DNA from: Exiguobacterium acetylicum DSM 20416
Lineage (GTDB): Bacteria; Bacillota; Bacilli; Exiguobacteriales; Exiguobacteriaceae
Direction: 5' to 3'
NCBI RefSeq assembly: GCF_000702605.1
Contig: NZ_JNIR01000001.1
Span: 982,501-1,046,500 of the forward strand
DNA: 64,000 nucleotides
Numbering within the stretch: position 1 is the first letter of the stretch; every line of letters begins with the position of its first letter. Both the position numbers and the translations under genes were made by a program. Shown piece by piece: positions 34,404-43,505 of the stretch. A model generated the notes under the pieces. The model worked only from the letters and a program-made list of their open reading frames with translations, had not been told where the DNA came from and did no database searches.

Positions 34404-34449
34404 AGTCCAATCCACAAGCAAAAATGCTGAGAGGATTGGACTTTTTTTT
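34404..34449 (+). terminator. intrinsic terminator
   Basis: AGTCCAATCC / GGATTGGACT stem followed by eight T. Confidence 0.85.
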
Positions 34450-34461
34450 ATGAAATATACA

Positions 34462-34749
34462 TTACTTCGATACGTCATCTAAGAATGTCAACGCACGATC
34501 AGCGACGAGACTCGCACTATCTGCTCGATAGGCTTGATAGTGCGGTGAGGCGACATGCTGATCGAAAGCATCTTGATCATGCCATTGTTCGTAAAAAAAG
34601 AAGACGTTCGGTTTGTCGATAGCGCGGTGTGCCTGATACATCAGGCAGCCTGCCTCGGCACGAGAAGGTGCGATCACACCTTCGATGATAGAAGCGAGCT
34701 GTTCGCCTTGATTCGGATGCGCTTCGATCCGGGCAATCAGTTGAATCAT
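34462..34749 (-). CDS. antibiotic-biosynthesis-monooxygenase-domain protein (YgiN-like)
   Basis: 95-aa ABM-fold protein: IQLIARIEAHPNQGEQLASIIEGVIAPSRAEAGCLMYQAHRA, then FFFYEQWHDQDAFDQHVASPHYQ, the standard pattern of putative quinol monooxygenases. These act as dimers in quinone or electrophile handling. AGGAGG precedes ATG 34749. It lies 53 bp downstream of the DJ-1/PfpI gene on the same strand, and the pairing suggests joint action on reactive carbonyls or quinones. Confidence 0.85.
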   Translation of the reverse strand: MIQLIARIEAHPNQGEQLASIIEGVIAPSRAEAGCLMYQAHRAIDKPNVFFFYEQWHDQDAFDQHVASPHYQAYRADSASLVADRALTFLDDVSK

Positions 34750-34802
34750 CGAATAACCTCCTATGAAAAGAGACCCTTCATCCAAAGGATCTCTTGTTTC
34801 GA

Positions 34803-35465
34803 TTAGTTGAGTGTATTAATGACAGCTTTCGCGACTGCGATCGTTGATTGTGGATTTTGACCCGTGACGAGGTTTCCGTCGACTTGGACGTTTTCCGTAA
34901 AGTTGTCAGCCGTGATGATGTTCGCACCGAGTTCACGAAGACGTGTCTCAAGCAAGAATGGCATGTAGACGTCAAGACCTGTCGCGCGTTCTTCTTCATC
35001 CGTGAACGTTGCGATCGTTTTTCCAGCGACGAGTGGTGTTCCGTCTGAAAGTGTCGCACTAACGAGTCCAGCTGGTCCGTGGCAGACTGCAGCGACTGTT
35101 TTATTCGCTTCAAACAATGTCCGAAGGGCGTTGTTCAAGGCATCGCTTTGTGGTAAGTCGAACATCGTTCCGTGTCCGCCTGGCATGAAGATTGCATCGA
35201 ATGCTGAGAAGTCCTGGATTGATTTCAAATCAAGTGTCTCTTTAAAGAGTGGAGCTGTCGCTTGGATCTCAGCTGGGACTTCGTCTGCAAGGCTCCGTGC
35301 GTCGATTGGTGATTCGCCGCCATTCGGACTTGCGACTGTGACTGTATATCCTGCGTTCTTGAACTCAATGTATGCTTCTGCGAACTCAGACAACCAAAGT
35401 CCAGTTGCGTGACCTTCCTTCATTTCCTTTGCGTTCGTGACAACCATTAAGATGTGTTTACTCAT
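34803..35465 (-). CDS. DJ-1/PfpI-family protein (glyoxalase III-like)
   Basis: 220 aa of the class I glutamine-amidotransferase-like superfamily. The nucleophile elbow VAAVCHGPAGL (Cys about residue 128) and the GGHGTMFDLP loop (about 95) match the HchA/YhbO group, which removes methylglyoxal or acts as a chaperone. The acidic residue EFAEAYIEFKNAGY near the N end is the expected Glu partner. AAGGAGG precedes ATG 35465. Cytosolic. Confidence 0.85.
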   Translation of the reverse strand: MSKHILMVVTNAKEMKEGHATGLWLSEFAEAYIEFKNAGYTVTVASPNGGESPIDARSLADEVPAEIQATAPLFKETLDLKSIQDFSAFDAIFMPGGHGTMFDLPQSDALNNALRTLFEANKTVAAVCHGPAGLVSATLSDGTPLVAGKTIATFTDEEERATGLDVYMPFLLETRLRELGANIITADNFTENVQVDGNLVTGQNPQSTIAVAKAVINTLN

Positions 35466-35584
35466 GATATGTTCCTCCTTTTTCGTTTGCCGATTGGCTA
35501 CGTGATTAGAATACGCCCGCATGAATCAAAAAAATTAATAAAAATGAGCTTATTGATAAATAAATTTATAGAAGAAAATTAAAA

Positions 35585-35612
35585 CTACTTCCGACTATCG
35601 CGTCGAAAGTAG
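35585..35612 (-). terminator. intrinsic terminator
   Basis: CTACTTTCGAC / GTCGGAAGTAG stem then TTTTAATTTT on the minus strand; ends the 35627 gene. Confidence 0.75.
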
Positions 35613-35626
35613 CCTAAAAAAGTGGA

Positions 35627-36013
35627 TTAACGAACGTCAGAAGAATAGTTAGATAAAATCGAGTGACTTCGTATTGTCACGATGACACTCGCAAGACTAG
35701 CGACCGTTCCGAGGACGGCGACGATAATTGTCGAAGAACCATTCGGAATCAAGAAGCCGACCGGAATTAATCCGACGAAGCTAAAGACGATTAGTGATTG
35801 ATAAATGACATTGACAATCTTCAGTACAGGGTTTTCGAAAAACGATAGGATGAGTGGTGGTAGGAATAAGAAGACAATTAGACCAATCGCCATGTAGACC
35901 GATAACGGCTCCTCTAACGAGATGGTATTGCCTGTTGAATGGCGTGCTGCGACGAGCACGGCGACGATCGCGACGCATAAGGTTACACAAACGAACGTTA
36001 ACCGTTTTAGCAT
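35627..36013 (-). CDS. four-helix membrane protein
   Basis: 128 aa, helices at about residues 3-22, 38-58, 65-87 and 92-113. AAAAAGGAGG precedes ATG 36013. The right end of the TnpB element lies about 40 bp upstream, so its original promoter may have been moved away. Function unknown. Confidence 0.65.
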   Translation of the reverse strand: MLKRLTFVCVTLCVAIVAVLVAARHSTGNTISLEEPLSVYMAIGLIVFLFLPPLILSFFENPVLKIVNVIYQSLIVFSFVGLIPVGFLIPNGSSTIIVAVLGTVASLASVIVTIRSHSILSNYSSDVR

Positions 36014-36052
36014 AGGAACCCCTCCTTTTTACTCTAATTCCATATTGAACTA

Positions 36053-36083
36053 CCTCCACCTACGCTTTGCTTAGAGGTGGAGG
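36053..36083 (-). repeat. TnpB element right-end hairpin
   Basis: CCTCCACCT pairs with AGGTGGAGG around a 13-nt loop, about 40 bp after the tnpB stop. This is where IS200/IS605 elements have their right-end hairpin, and the 3' part of the guide RNA would cover it. The flanking sequence next to it would act as the guide. Confidence 0.6.
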
Positions 36084-36119
36084 ATTCCTGAGTTATTCGA
36101 CCTAACGGTCGAAACGTTA

Positions 36120-37292
36120 TCAGGCTAACCCCGTCGTTCCGACGGTTGAAGAGACCAAGATTCGTTCGGCTTCTTGTTTGAGGTTCAGTCCTGCGTTCAC
36201 ATCGCGGTCGTGATGGACCCCGCAACTCGGGCATGTCCATTCACGTAGAGCAAGATGTTTCACGTCTTTGTGTTGATGGCCGCAACTCGAACAGAGCTGG
36301 CTCGAGGCAAAGGTCTTCCCGACCTTCACGACGGTCTTGCCGTACCAGGCGGCCTTATACTCGAGCATGCGGAAGAACTCCGACCAGCTGACCTCGGAGA
36401 TGGACTTGCTCAACCTGCGGTTCTTCTGCATGTTCTTTACCTGCAAGGTCTCGATCCCGATGACGTCGTGGTTTTTGACGATCTCGGTCGATACCTTGTG
36501 AAGGAAGTCGGTCCGCTTGTTGGCGATCTTTTCGTGGATGTGGGCGACCTTCCGCTTCTGCTTCTGGTAGTTCTTCGCCTCGGAGAGTTTGATCTTCTTG
36601 TTCAGGGCGATGAGCTGACGTCGGGACAGCTTCCGCTGTTCTCGCGCTAGCTTCTTCTCTAGCATGCGGAAGTAGCGGTCGTTTTTGTACACCGTGCCGT
36701 CCGACAGGATGGCAAAGTGCTTCAGCCCGACGTCGACACCGATGGATGAGCCGGTCTTGGGCAGTTCGTTGACCTCCTGCTCGACGAGCAGGGAGACGAA
36801 GTATTTGCCAGAAGCCTTTCGTCGGATCGTGGCGTTCAAGATGCGACCCTCGACCTGTTTCGACTTGGCGAAACGAACCCACTTCAGCTTCGGGAGTTTG
36901 AGGTTATTCTCGACAATCGAGACTTCAGGTAGTTGGGACTTCCCCTGGATGTTTGTCTTATAGGATTGGACAGGGTTACGCTTCGATTTGAAGCGAGGTC
37001 GTTCGTTCTGCTTTTTGAAAAAGCGGTCGTAGGCATCGGCTAGATGCTTGACACTGGTCTGCATAGACGTACTATCAACTTCTTTTAACCAGTCGAACTC
37101 CTGCTTCAACAAAGGGATTTCTTTCGAACAAGAGCCGTAGGATAGTCCTTTTCCTGTCGCCTTATAGGTTTCATCCCACTTCGCCAAGAAGTGGTTGAAG
37201 ATGAATCGTGAACAACCAATCGTCTTGGCGATCAGGATTTCCTACTCTTTTGTCGGATATATTCTGAATTTGTAAGCCTTATGTTTTAACAT
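36120..37292 (-). pseudogene. tnpB: TnpB RNA-guided nuclease gene with amber at codon 17
   Basis: ATG 37292 behind AAGGAGG starts MLKHKAYKFRIYPTKE, then TAG at 37242-37244, then [18 protein letters not shown] and the whole TnpB sequence to 36120 (390 codons). A Gln codon (CAG) is usual here, so one C-to-T change explains it. All else is intact: RuvC acids in [10 protein letters not shown] (Asp), VIGIETL (Glu) and [12 protein letters not shown] (Asp), and a CSSCGH ... CPSCGV zinc finger. Restart at TTG 37187 would lose the first 35 residues and has no ribosome site. TnpB cuts DNA guided by an RNA from its own right end. Confidence 0.85.
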
Positions 37293-37345
37293 GATTTTTC
37301 ACCTCCTTGAAGGGAGCATACCCTAAAGGATAGTTGGCGATTCAT

Positions 37346-37391
37346 CTCCCACTTTCACTAGGGTTTCGCCCTCAACGTTTAGAAGTGGGAG
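37346..37391 (-). repeat. TnpB element left-end hairpin
   Basis: CTCCCACTT pairs with AAGTGGGAG around an inner GGGTTTCGCCC hairpin, about 55 bp upstream of the tnpB start; fits a left-end IS605-type structure. Confidence 0.6.
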
Positions 37392-37421
37392 TATTCTCGC
37401 CTAATTTTGATAAATCATTTT

Positions 37422-38282
37422 TCAAATGAAAGACAATCTTTTTCCGGACGTCCAGTAGTGACGAATCGCTTCGATGATGACGTCTGGACGATCCCAGTGT
37501 AATAGATGTCCTGTCTCCGGGACGAAATGGACCGTCGCTTGCGTTATCTCATGTAATCGGTTCGTTGCCTGCTGACGGATCGATGCTTGATCTGTCGGTA
37601 ACGTTGCGGCGTACAACTGAATGTTCGCTGGTGGAACGTCCGGGAGGAAATCAAGAACATCCTCGTGGTGAAGCGCGCGTACGATCGCAGCAGCCGTCTC
37701 TCCTCGCGCATGCCAGTGGAATCGTCCTTCCTCCATCCGAAGGAGATCGGCTCCGGCTAGATCGAGGGAGGGCGAGCGACGGGCGTTTGGGGCATAAACG
37801 GCAATATCCAAAAATTCGTTCCATGTCGAAACGGAATCCTCGAAATCTTGTTCATAAAAGGCGACTTCTTCCTCTACGGAACGACCGTAAAGTCGTTTAC
37901 TGTGATAGCCGCCGTCAATCAGAATCGTGCCGAGCACACGGTCCGCATGTTCAATCAAATAATACAGTGACAGAACACTGCCCCATGAGTGTGATAAGGC
38001 ATAAAACTGTTGGATATCGAGTTCATTTAGAACTTCATCAATCCAGTCTGTGAGCGGCTTCATGCGATAGTGTAGAGGGTCTGAGAAAGCTGGTGTTTTG
38101 CCGTGACCGGGTAAATCAATCGCAATCAGACGGAATTCGTCCGCGAGCGCTTCGGCGATTTCGATGAAGCTGAGACTCGTACTGCCGAGTCCATGAAAGC
38201 AGACAATCGTCGGAAGCTGTTTGGTTCCCCATTCCGTAATGTGGACGGATTGTTGCTGACAGGTGATCGTATAACGTTTCAT
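37422..38282 (-). CDS. alpha/beta hydrolase
   Basis: 286 aa. HGLGST oxyanion-type loop (about 29-34), nucleophile elbow SHSWGS (Ser about 99), acid LAAT/LYAATLPTD region near 225 and catalytic His in VPETGHLLHW (about 262). Catalytic triad complete. Likely a cytosolic esterase or C-C hydrolase of unknown substrate. AAAGGAG precedes ATG 38282. Confidence 0.85.
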   Translation of the reverse strand: MKRYTITCQQQSVHITEWGTKQLPTIVCFHGLGSTSLSFIEIAEALADEFRLIAIDLPGHGKTPAFSDPLHYRMKPLTDWIDEVLNELDIQQFYALSHSWGSVLSLYYLIEHADRVLGTILIDGGYHSKRLYGRSVEEEVAFYEQDFEDSVSTWNEFLDIAVYAPNARRSPSLDLAGADLLRMEEGRFHWHARGETAAAIVRALHHEDVLDFLPDVPPANIQLYAATLPTDQASIRQQATNRLHEITQATVHFVPETGHLLHWDRPDVIIEAIRHYWTSGKRLSFI

Positions 38283-38407
38283 TTGCCGTCTCCTTTTTTC
38301 TTTTACTGTACCATGAGGAGAATGTTGGGAATTGAAAAATAAGGAAACTTTCTTTAAGGAGTAGCGTAGAGTAAGATAACACGTCGTTTATATAGAGGAG
38401 AATTCAC

Positions 38408-38497
38408 ATGGAAACCATCATCACGATGCTCTTAACAGCCGTTACCTTATATGGACTCGGTGTCCTTGTCACGAAAGTAAAAGAACGCTTGCGTTAA
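38408..38497 (+). CDS. 29-aa single-helix membrane peptide
   Basis: ATG at 38408 behind AGAGGAG, encoding METIITMLLTAVTLYGLGVL then a basic tail (KVKERLR). It ends 27 bp before the ABC permease gene and shares its direction, so it is probably the first gene of that operon. Confidence 0.6.
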   Translation: METIITMLLTAVTLYGLGVLVTKVKERLR

Positions 38498-38524
38498 TCA
38501 AAAATATGTCCAAAGGAGTCCGTC

Positions 38525-39208
38525 ATGTTTCCAATCGTAAAACAAGAATTCACGAGCAGCTTCAAAAGCATCAAAGCGATTCTATTGATTCTTTTTCTGA
38601 CGATCACGTCCGTCTTCACAGCATCGTATTTGACGAGGCATCCGGAACTGCTTGCTGGCGTTAATCAACCGTCTGCCTATACTTCAAGCATTAAGTTCTT
38701 CATCCTGTTCTTCGGTTTTCTGTTCGTGGCTGCGTTACCACACGACATCATCAATCGTGAAATCGAGACGCGGACGATTCGTTTACTGGTCACGAAGACG
38801 TCGCGTCTGCGAATCGTTTTGGAGAAGTTTCTCGGATCATTGTTGTTCTGGTGCGCGACGCTTACGATCAATTTCCTGATTGTCTCACTCTACGCACAGC
38901 AATGGTTCTGGATGGATTATCTGACGGTTCTGATTGTCATCATCTACATCACCAGTTTCAACATCTTTTTGTCTACGATGATTGCGAAGCCTGGTTTGAC
39001 GATGTTCCTCGGTATTTTTCTCGGGATTGTCGTACCGATCATCGGTCTCTGGTCAGCGTTCTCAGAAAAACGGTATCTGCTACCGTTTCAATACATCTTG
39101 CCGTATCATGCCGTCATTATGTCTGGAACGTTGTTAGTGTTACCTGTTTTGTGGAGTGGGGTGTTCTTGACGATTGCTTACTTAAAGCTAAAACGAAAGG
39201 ATTTGTAA
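38525..39208 (+). CDS. ABC-2 type permease
   Basis: 227 aa with six hydrophobic helices, the CcmB/ABC-2 arrangement. AAGGAG precedes ATG 38525. It ends 1 bp before the ATPase gene, so together they form an exporter; the single permease would act as a homodimer with two ATPase copies. Substrate unknown. Confidence 0.82.
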   Translation: MFPIVKQEFTSSFKSIKAILLILFLTITSVFTASYLTRHPELLAGVNQPSAYTSSIKFFILFFGFLFVAALPHDIINREIETRTIRLLVTKTSRLRIVLEKFLGSLLFWCATLTINFLIVSLYAQQWFWMDYLTVLIVIIYITSFNIFLSTMIAKPGLTMFLGIFLGIVVPIIGLWSAFSEKRYLLPFQYILPYHAVIMSGTLLVLPVLWSGVFLTIAYLKLKRKDL

Positions 39209-39209
39209 T

Positions 39210-40100
39210 ATGTATGCGATTGAAGTAAGAGGGTTGAAGAAATCGTTCGGTGCGAAAGAAGTCTTACGAGAGGTGGATTTGACGGTCGAGCCTGGAGAAA
39301 TCTTTGGGTTTTTAGGTCGTAATGGTGCCGGAAAATCAACATTCATTCAAATCATGACCGGGATTACGCAAGCAACAGGCGGAACCGTCTCGCTCCTCGG
39401 TGAACCCGTTGATCGACTGGATGCCGTCAAACAACGAATCGGGGTCATGCCGGATACATCGAATCTGTATCATGATATGACGGCACGTGCGTTCCTCGAA
39501 TACATGGCAGGATTATCAGGAGTTCGCATCAGTAAGCAAGAAGTTGGAAGTTTGCTCGAACAGGTCGGATTAAGCGGGACGGAGCGACAAAAGATCGGGA
39601 GCTTCTCGTTCGGGATGAAGAAAAAGATCAGTATCGCACAAGCGCTCACTGGAAATCCGGAATTACTCTTTTTAGATGAACCGACGTCCGGTCTTGATCC
39701 AGAGTCGGCGATCGAGATCCAGCGATTGTTGCTTGCATTAAAAGCGGAGGGGAAAACGATTTTCTTGACCTCGCATAACTTGAATGAGATCGAAAAGATG
39801 TGTGACCGTGTCGCCATCATGGCGGAGCGGCGAATCGTCCGCTGCGGAACCGTTGCGTCCTTACAAGAAGCAATGAGGCAGGAGATTCAAATCCGTATTC
39901 GGACTGTTCCGCGAGTAGAGCCATCGCATCTGCCAGCATACGCTCGACTTTTGTCACAAACCGATGAGTATACACAGCTAACTCTAACGACGGAAGAAGA
40001 TATTCCAGAGTTACTCGTCATGCTTGCAAAACAAGACGTCAAAGTCTACGAGGTACAGATCGAACGCCAATCGTTAGAAGAGATCTTCTTAGCGGTCTGA
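39210..40100 (+). CDS. ABC exporter ATP-binding protein
   Basis: 296 aa. Walker A GRNGAGKST (about 37-45), signature SFSFGMKKK (about 133, SGG replaced by SFG, common in this branch), Walker B LLFLDEPTSGLD and H-loop SHN. C-terminal extension (about 220-296) typical of the CcmA/bacitracin-like branch. Directly follows the permease gene. Convergent with and overlapping the YdeI-like gene by 12 bp. Confidence 0.88.
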   Translation: MYAIEVRGLKKSFGAKEVLREVDLTVEPGEIFGFLGRNGAGKSTFIQIMTGITQATGGTVSLLGEPVDRLDAVKQRIGVMPDTSNLYHDMTARAFLEYMAGLSGVRISKQEVGSLLEQVGLSGTERQKIGSFSFGMKKKISIAQALTGNPELLFLDEPTSGLDPESAIEIQRLLLALKAEGKTIFLTSHNLNEIEKMCDRVAIMAERRIVRCGTVASLQEAMRQEIQIRIRTVPRVEPSHLPAYARLLSQTDEYTQLTLTTEEDIPELLVMLAKQDVKVYEVQIERQSLEEIFLAV

Positions 40101-40700
40101 CCGATCAGCTATTGATTCCGTCTCCGGAACATCTTCGAGTAAAAGACGACCACCATCATTCCACTGACCGTACATCTGATTCAGTTTCGTTTTTTCAATC
40201 AACGTTTGCAGACGTTTTTCGTAGAGAACAGGATCCTTGCGGACACTTTGAATCGTATCAATTCGGATGCGTCGATAGAGTTCCGGGAAGTCATTAAACT
40301 GTTCATAGACGATCGGGTCTTCTTGAAGACGCGCTTGGATCGTGTCATCGATGACGAACGCATCAGGACGCATGTCTGGTAGAACCTGTCGTCCGGACGA
40401 TTGCATCAAGCCGAGGCGCTCTAAGCGACGGACCCGTTCCTTGTTCAGTTCGGTCCAGTTACTGTTTTTTCGACGCGGGGTGAATCGTTGCGCCAGTTCA
40501 CCGTCATCGGTCTTCTTTGCAATTCCATCAATCCAGCCGAAGCAAAGTGCCTCTTCGACGGCATCGAGATAAAGTAACCCATCTCCGCCTTGTTTTCGAC
40601 TGAGAATCACCCAACAGAAGGTCGCGTGATCTGCGTGGTTCGTCAGCCACTGTCGAAAGCCATCGCGATCGGTAAAGCGTAAGACATTCGTGATTTCCAC
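40089..40700 (-). CDS. YdeI/OmpD-associated-family protein
   Basis: 203 aa. Family pattern: FRQWLTNHADHATFCWVILSRKQ, then ALCFGWIDGIAKK, RFTPRRKNSNWTELNKERVRRLERLGLM. Related proteins are named bacteriocin-protection or YdeI proteins, but the biochemical role is unclear. GTG start at 40700 behind GGAGG. It overlaps the ABC ATPase gene end. Confidence 0.8.
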   Translation of the reverse strand: MEITNVLRFTDRDGFRQWLTNHADHATFCWVILSRKQGGDGLLYLDAVEEALCFGWIDGIAKKTDDGELAQRFTPRRKNSNWTELNKERVRRLERLGLMQSSGRQVLPDMRPDAFVIDDTIQARLQEDPIVYEQFNDFPELYRRIRIDTIQSVRKDPVLYEKRLQTLIEKTKLNQMYGQWNDGGRLLLEDVPETESIADRSDR

Positions 40701-40724
40701 GTTCGTTCCTCCATTTCAGATAGC

Positions 40725-40762
40725 AGTGCCCCCTCCACGTCACGCGAGGGGGCACTTTTTTC
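40725..40762 (+). terminator. strong hairpin with T-run on plus strand
   Basis: AGTGCCCCCTC pairs with GAGGGGGCACT (10-nt loop), then TTTTTTC on the plus strand. Both flanking genes are on the minus strand, so in their direction the hairpin has no U tail; it may still end or protect the GGDEF message. Confidence 0.6.
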
Positions 40763-40763
40763 T

Positions 40764-41849
40764 TTAACGTAACGGGTCATGATGAAAGACACAATTCCGA
40801 CCACTCTTCTTCGCTTGATAGAAGGCAGCGTCTGCCTGCTGGATCGTCTGCAGAAAATTATGGGTCTCAGACGGTTGATGAGTTTGGCGGGACACCCCAA
40901 TCGATAACGTCACTTGCAGCGGTTCCGTCGCTGATAACTCATACGACCGCTTAGCACTGGCTTCACAGATTTGTTCCGCGAGTCGACGCGTCTTCGGCAA
41001 CGAATGCTCCGGCAACAGCATCATGAACTCTTCACCGCCGAATCGTCCGAGCACACAAGTTGGGGGACAATACGATGCAAGCAAAGAGCTGATTTGTCGT
41101 AAGATATGATCACCGCGGTCATGACCGTAAGTATCATTGACCTGTTTGAAATGATCGACATCGATGATCATGATTGAAAAGTCTGTCTGTTGGGATTTGT
41201 ATCGTTGGACGGTCTCTTCTAGGCGACGTCGATTATCGAGACCTGTCAACGTATCCGTCAAGGCGAGACGCCGATGCATCCGGACTTGAGTGAAGTGCCA
41301 GCGGACTTGATGCAAGATGCTGTGCAAGAGGAGACCGGCGCAACCATTCCCGATGAGAAAGACAGTCATTGCTGTCATATCATTCGGTTGAACATGTTGA
41401 ACGTATGGTAAACAGAGAATGAGTGCAATCGTGAAGATGATTGGAAACGAGATGAATCGATCCGGTGCTTCATTTTGTAAGTACAAGACAACGATGCTGA
41501 CGATCAGATACGTACCGATCAGCCAATAGGCATGAGCGGAATCAAAAACGAACGTTTGAAGGAAAGCGAAGACGAGGGTCGTGATGAAGCCGCTACTAAT
41601 ACCTCCATAAATGAAGGCGATGACAATCAAGGTAATCGATAAGTCGAATTGAAATCCCTCATAGGTGATGGCATTATGGATGATCCAGTAGTCGGCACCT
41701 GTCGCAAGAATCAGTACTAACAGATTTTTCTTCAACCAGCTGTCGAACGTGTTTCGAAACTGAAATCGTTTAAAAAAGAACAGAGAGATGAGCACGAAGA
41801 AAAAGGTCAGAGCGACGTTGAGGATAAGATGATTCAATGTATTCCACAT
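40764..41849 (-). CDS. membrane GGDEF diguanylate cyclase
   Basis: 361 aa. Five or six membrane helices (about residues 5-190) then a GGDEF domain (about 195-355) with DVDHFKQVNDTYGHDRGDHIL and the intact active site GRFGGEEF. No RxxD inhibitory site. It is the closest intact relative of the frameshifted cyclase at 18522-19645. ATG 41849 has GAGAGGA upstream; the ATG at 41876 has none. Confidence 0.88.
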   Translation of the reverse strand: MWNTLNHLILNVALTFFFVLISLFFFKRFQFRNTFDSWLKKNLLVLILATGADYWIIHNAITYEGFQFDLSITLIVIAFIYGGISSGFITTLVFAFLQTFVFDSAHAYWLIGTYLIVSIVVLYLQNEAPDRFISFPIIFTIALILCLPYVQHVQPNDMTAMTVFLIGNGCAGLLLHSILHQVRWHFTQVRMHRRLALTDTLTGLDNRRRLEETVQRYKSQQTDFSIMIIDVDHFKQVNDTYGHDRGDHILRQISSLLASYCPPTCVLGRFGGEEFMMLLPEHSLPKTRRLAEQICEASAKRSYELSATEPLQVTLSIGVSRQTHQPSETHNFLQTIQQADAAFYQAKKSGRNCVFHHDPLR

Positions 41850-41974
41850 GTTCGTGTTCCTCTCGAAATGATTCATTTTAAAAGCATTTATACAGTACTT
41901 GGTCCGATACCCTAACGATGTTGAGAAATATCAATATTTCCTTATCTTTTAAAAAAGAGAACTTCTCGTCTAGC

Positions 41975-42358
41975 TCAATAATATTCGGAGATTTTCTCGC
42001 GTGAAGACTCGATTAGATAATCAAGTGAGACGAAATTACGAATGAATGCATACGAGCCGATTTCCTCGATGGATACGCCTAATCTCTCTGCCTGTTGATT
42101 GCGGACGTCTTCTGATGATTGCAGAATCTCGAAGCCTGCCGCTTGCATCCGCTCCCCGTCAAATTCGAGCGTAACGACATCTCCATCCTGCCAATCACTC
42201 TTCAATTGATGAAAGTGATTTTGATACGCTACGCTTGGAGGATCGACTTCAAAGGCGATCCAGCCTGTTGGTGCATCGATTTGAAATGTCGGTGACAACC
42301 CACCGCGCGTCACGATTGATTTCATATGAAGCCGATGTGTCATATGGCGTAATAGCAT
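41975..42358 (-). CDS. hypothetical protein
   Basis: 127 aa, no membrane helix. A first beta-rich half (GLSPTFQIDAPTGWIAFEVDP) and a middle DVVTLEFDGERMQAAGFEIL, then a C-terminal helical part. AAGGAG precedes ATG 42358. It is divergent from the ABC operon at 42501 (143-bp gap). No family recognised. Confidence 0.6.
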   Translation of the reverse strand: MLLRHMTHRLHMKSIVTRGGLSPTFQIDAPTGWIAFEVDPPSVAYQNHFHQLKSDWQDGDVVTLEFDGERMQAAGFEILQSSEDVRNQQAERLGVSIEEIGSYAFIRNFVSLDYLIESSREKISEYY

Positions 42359-42500
42359 GGTCAGACCACTCCTTTTTCATCTATTATTACGCGACTACGT
42401 CAGAATATCGAGAAAAATTTTCAAAAGAGATGGAAGAATCTTGGATTTTTTTGGTATACTACGTTTTCGGAAAGCGTTTGCACAAAAAGGGGGAGAATAC

Positions 42501-43505
42501 ATGCAACCATATGCCGTCAAAGCAACAGGACTGACGAAACACTATCAAATCCTACAACGGGAACCGGGGCTACGCGGGGCGATCAAAGCACTCTTTCGCA
42601 GGACATACCGGACGAAAGAGGCAGTCAAAGCGATTGATTTGACGATCGCGCCAGGAGAACGCGTCGGCTATATCGGTTTCAACGGTGCGGGGAAATCAAC
42701 GACGATCAAGATGCTCGCTGGAGTCTTACGTCCGGACGCGGGGAACGTCCGGGTATTCGGACTTGATCCACACGCCGACCGCGTCAAGAACGCGTCACAA
42801 ATCGGAGCCGTCTTCGGTCAGCGGACACAACTGTTCTGGGACATTCCGGTCCAAGAATCGTTTGAGCTGTTGAAGGAAATCTATCAAGTACCGACGTCCG
42901 AGTTTGACGAAACGCTCGCGTGGTTTCGGGAGAAGCTCGATCTCGCACCGCTTCTAGACGTACCGGTCCGACAACTGTCGCTCGGACAAAAGATGCGCTG
43001 TGAACTAGCCGCAGCCTTCCTGCATCGACCAAAAGTCGTCTATCTCGACGAACCAACGATCGGGCTTGATATCGAGATCAAGGAGACGATCCGTCACTTC
43101 ATCCGCGAGATGAGTGATCGCTGGGGAACGACCGTCATCTTGACGACGCACGATATGCAGGACATCGAGGAAGTTTGTGACCGGGTGATCGTCCTTGATG
43201 ACGGCAAGATCATCTATGACGATACGATTGATCAATTGAAGGCATCCTTCAGTCACGAGCGGACACTTCGAATCACGCTCGAAGAACCGGTGCCGTTCGC
43301 TTTACCGACAGTGTTGATCAATCGTGTGATCATGTTTGAGACGGATGAACTAACGTATGAGCTCGCCTTCGACGACCGAGAACTGTCAAGCGGTCAAGTC
43401 ATCAAGGAAATCGTTTCGCTGTACGCCGTTCGGGACGTCTCCGTGTCCGTACCGAAGATGGAGACGTTAATCCGCAAGCTCTACCAAGCGGGGATCAGTG
43501 CATGA
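42501..43505 (+). CDS. ABC exporter ATP-binding protein
   Basis: 334 aa. Walker A GFNGAGKSTT (about 60-69), signature LSLGQ (about 158), Walker B VVYLDEPTIGLD (about 178-189) and H-loop TTHD. Preceded by a family-typical N-terminal extension with YQILQREPG. The start is the ATG at 42501 behind GGGGGAG; an upstream open frame from 42357 has no ribosome site. Part of a three-gene ABC-2 exporter (ATPase and two permeases). Substrate unknown. Confidence 0.88.
   Translation: MQPYAVKATGLTKHYQILQREPGLRGAIKALFRRTYRTKEAVKAIDLTIAPGERVGYIGFNGAGKSTTIKMLAGVLRPDAGNVRVFGLDPHADRVKNASQIGAVFGQRTQLFWDIPVQESFELLKEIYQVPTSEFDETLAWFREKLDLAPLLDVPVRQLSLGQKMRCELAAAFLHRPKVVYLDEPTIGLDIEIKETIRHFIREMSDRWGTTVILTTHDMQDIEEVCDRVIVLDDGKIIYDDTIDQLKASFSHERTLRITLEEPVPFALPTVLINRVIMFETDELTYELAFDDRELSSGQVIKEIVSLYAVRDVSVSVPKMETLIRKLYQAGISA

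Larger units (their letters stand above)
36045..37400 (-). mobile_element. IS200/IS605-type TnpB-only element
   Basis: About 1.35 kb with a tnpB gene, a right-end hairpin (36053-36083) and a left-end hairpin (37346-37391) and no TnpA gene. Such elements depend on a TnpA from elsewhere for movement. Exact ends cannot be fixed here because these elements make no target duplication. Confidence 0.7.

Noticed and set aside
36255-36650. Plus-strand open frame of 131 codons inside tnpB
   Set aside because: It is the antisense shadow of the GC-rich tnpB coding region, with repetitive V/L/D composition and no ribosome site.
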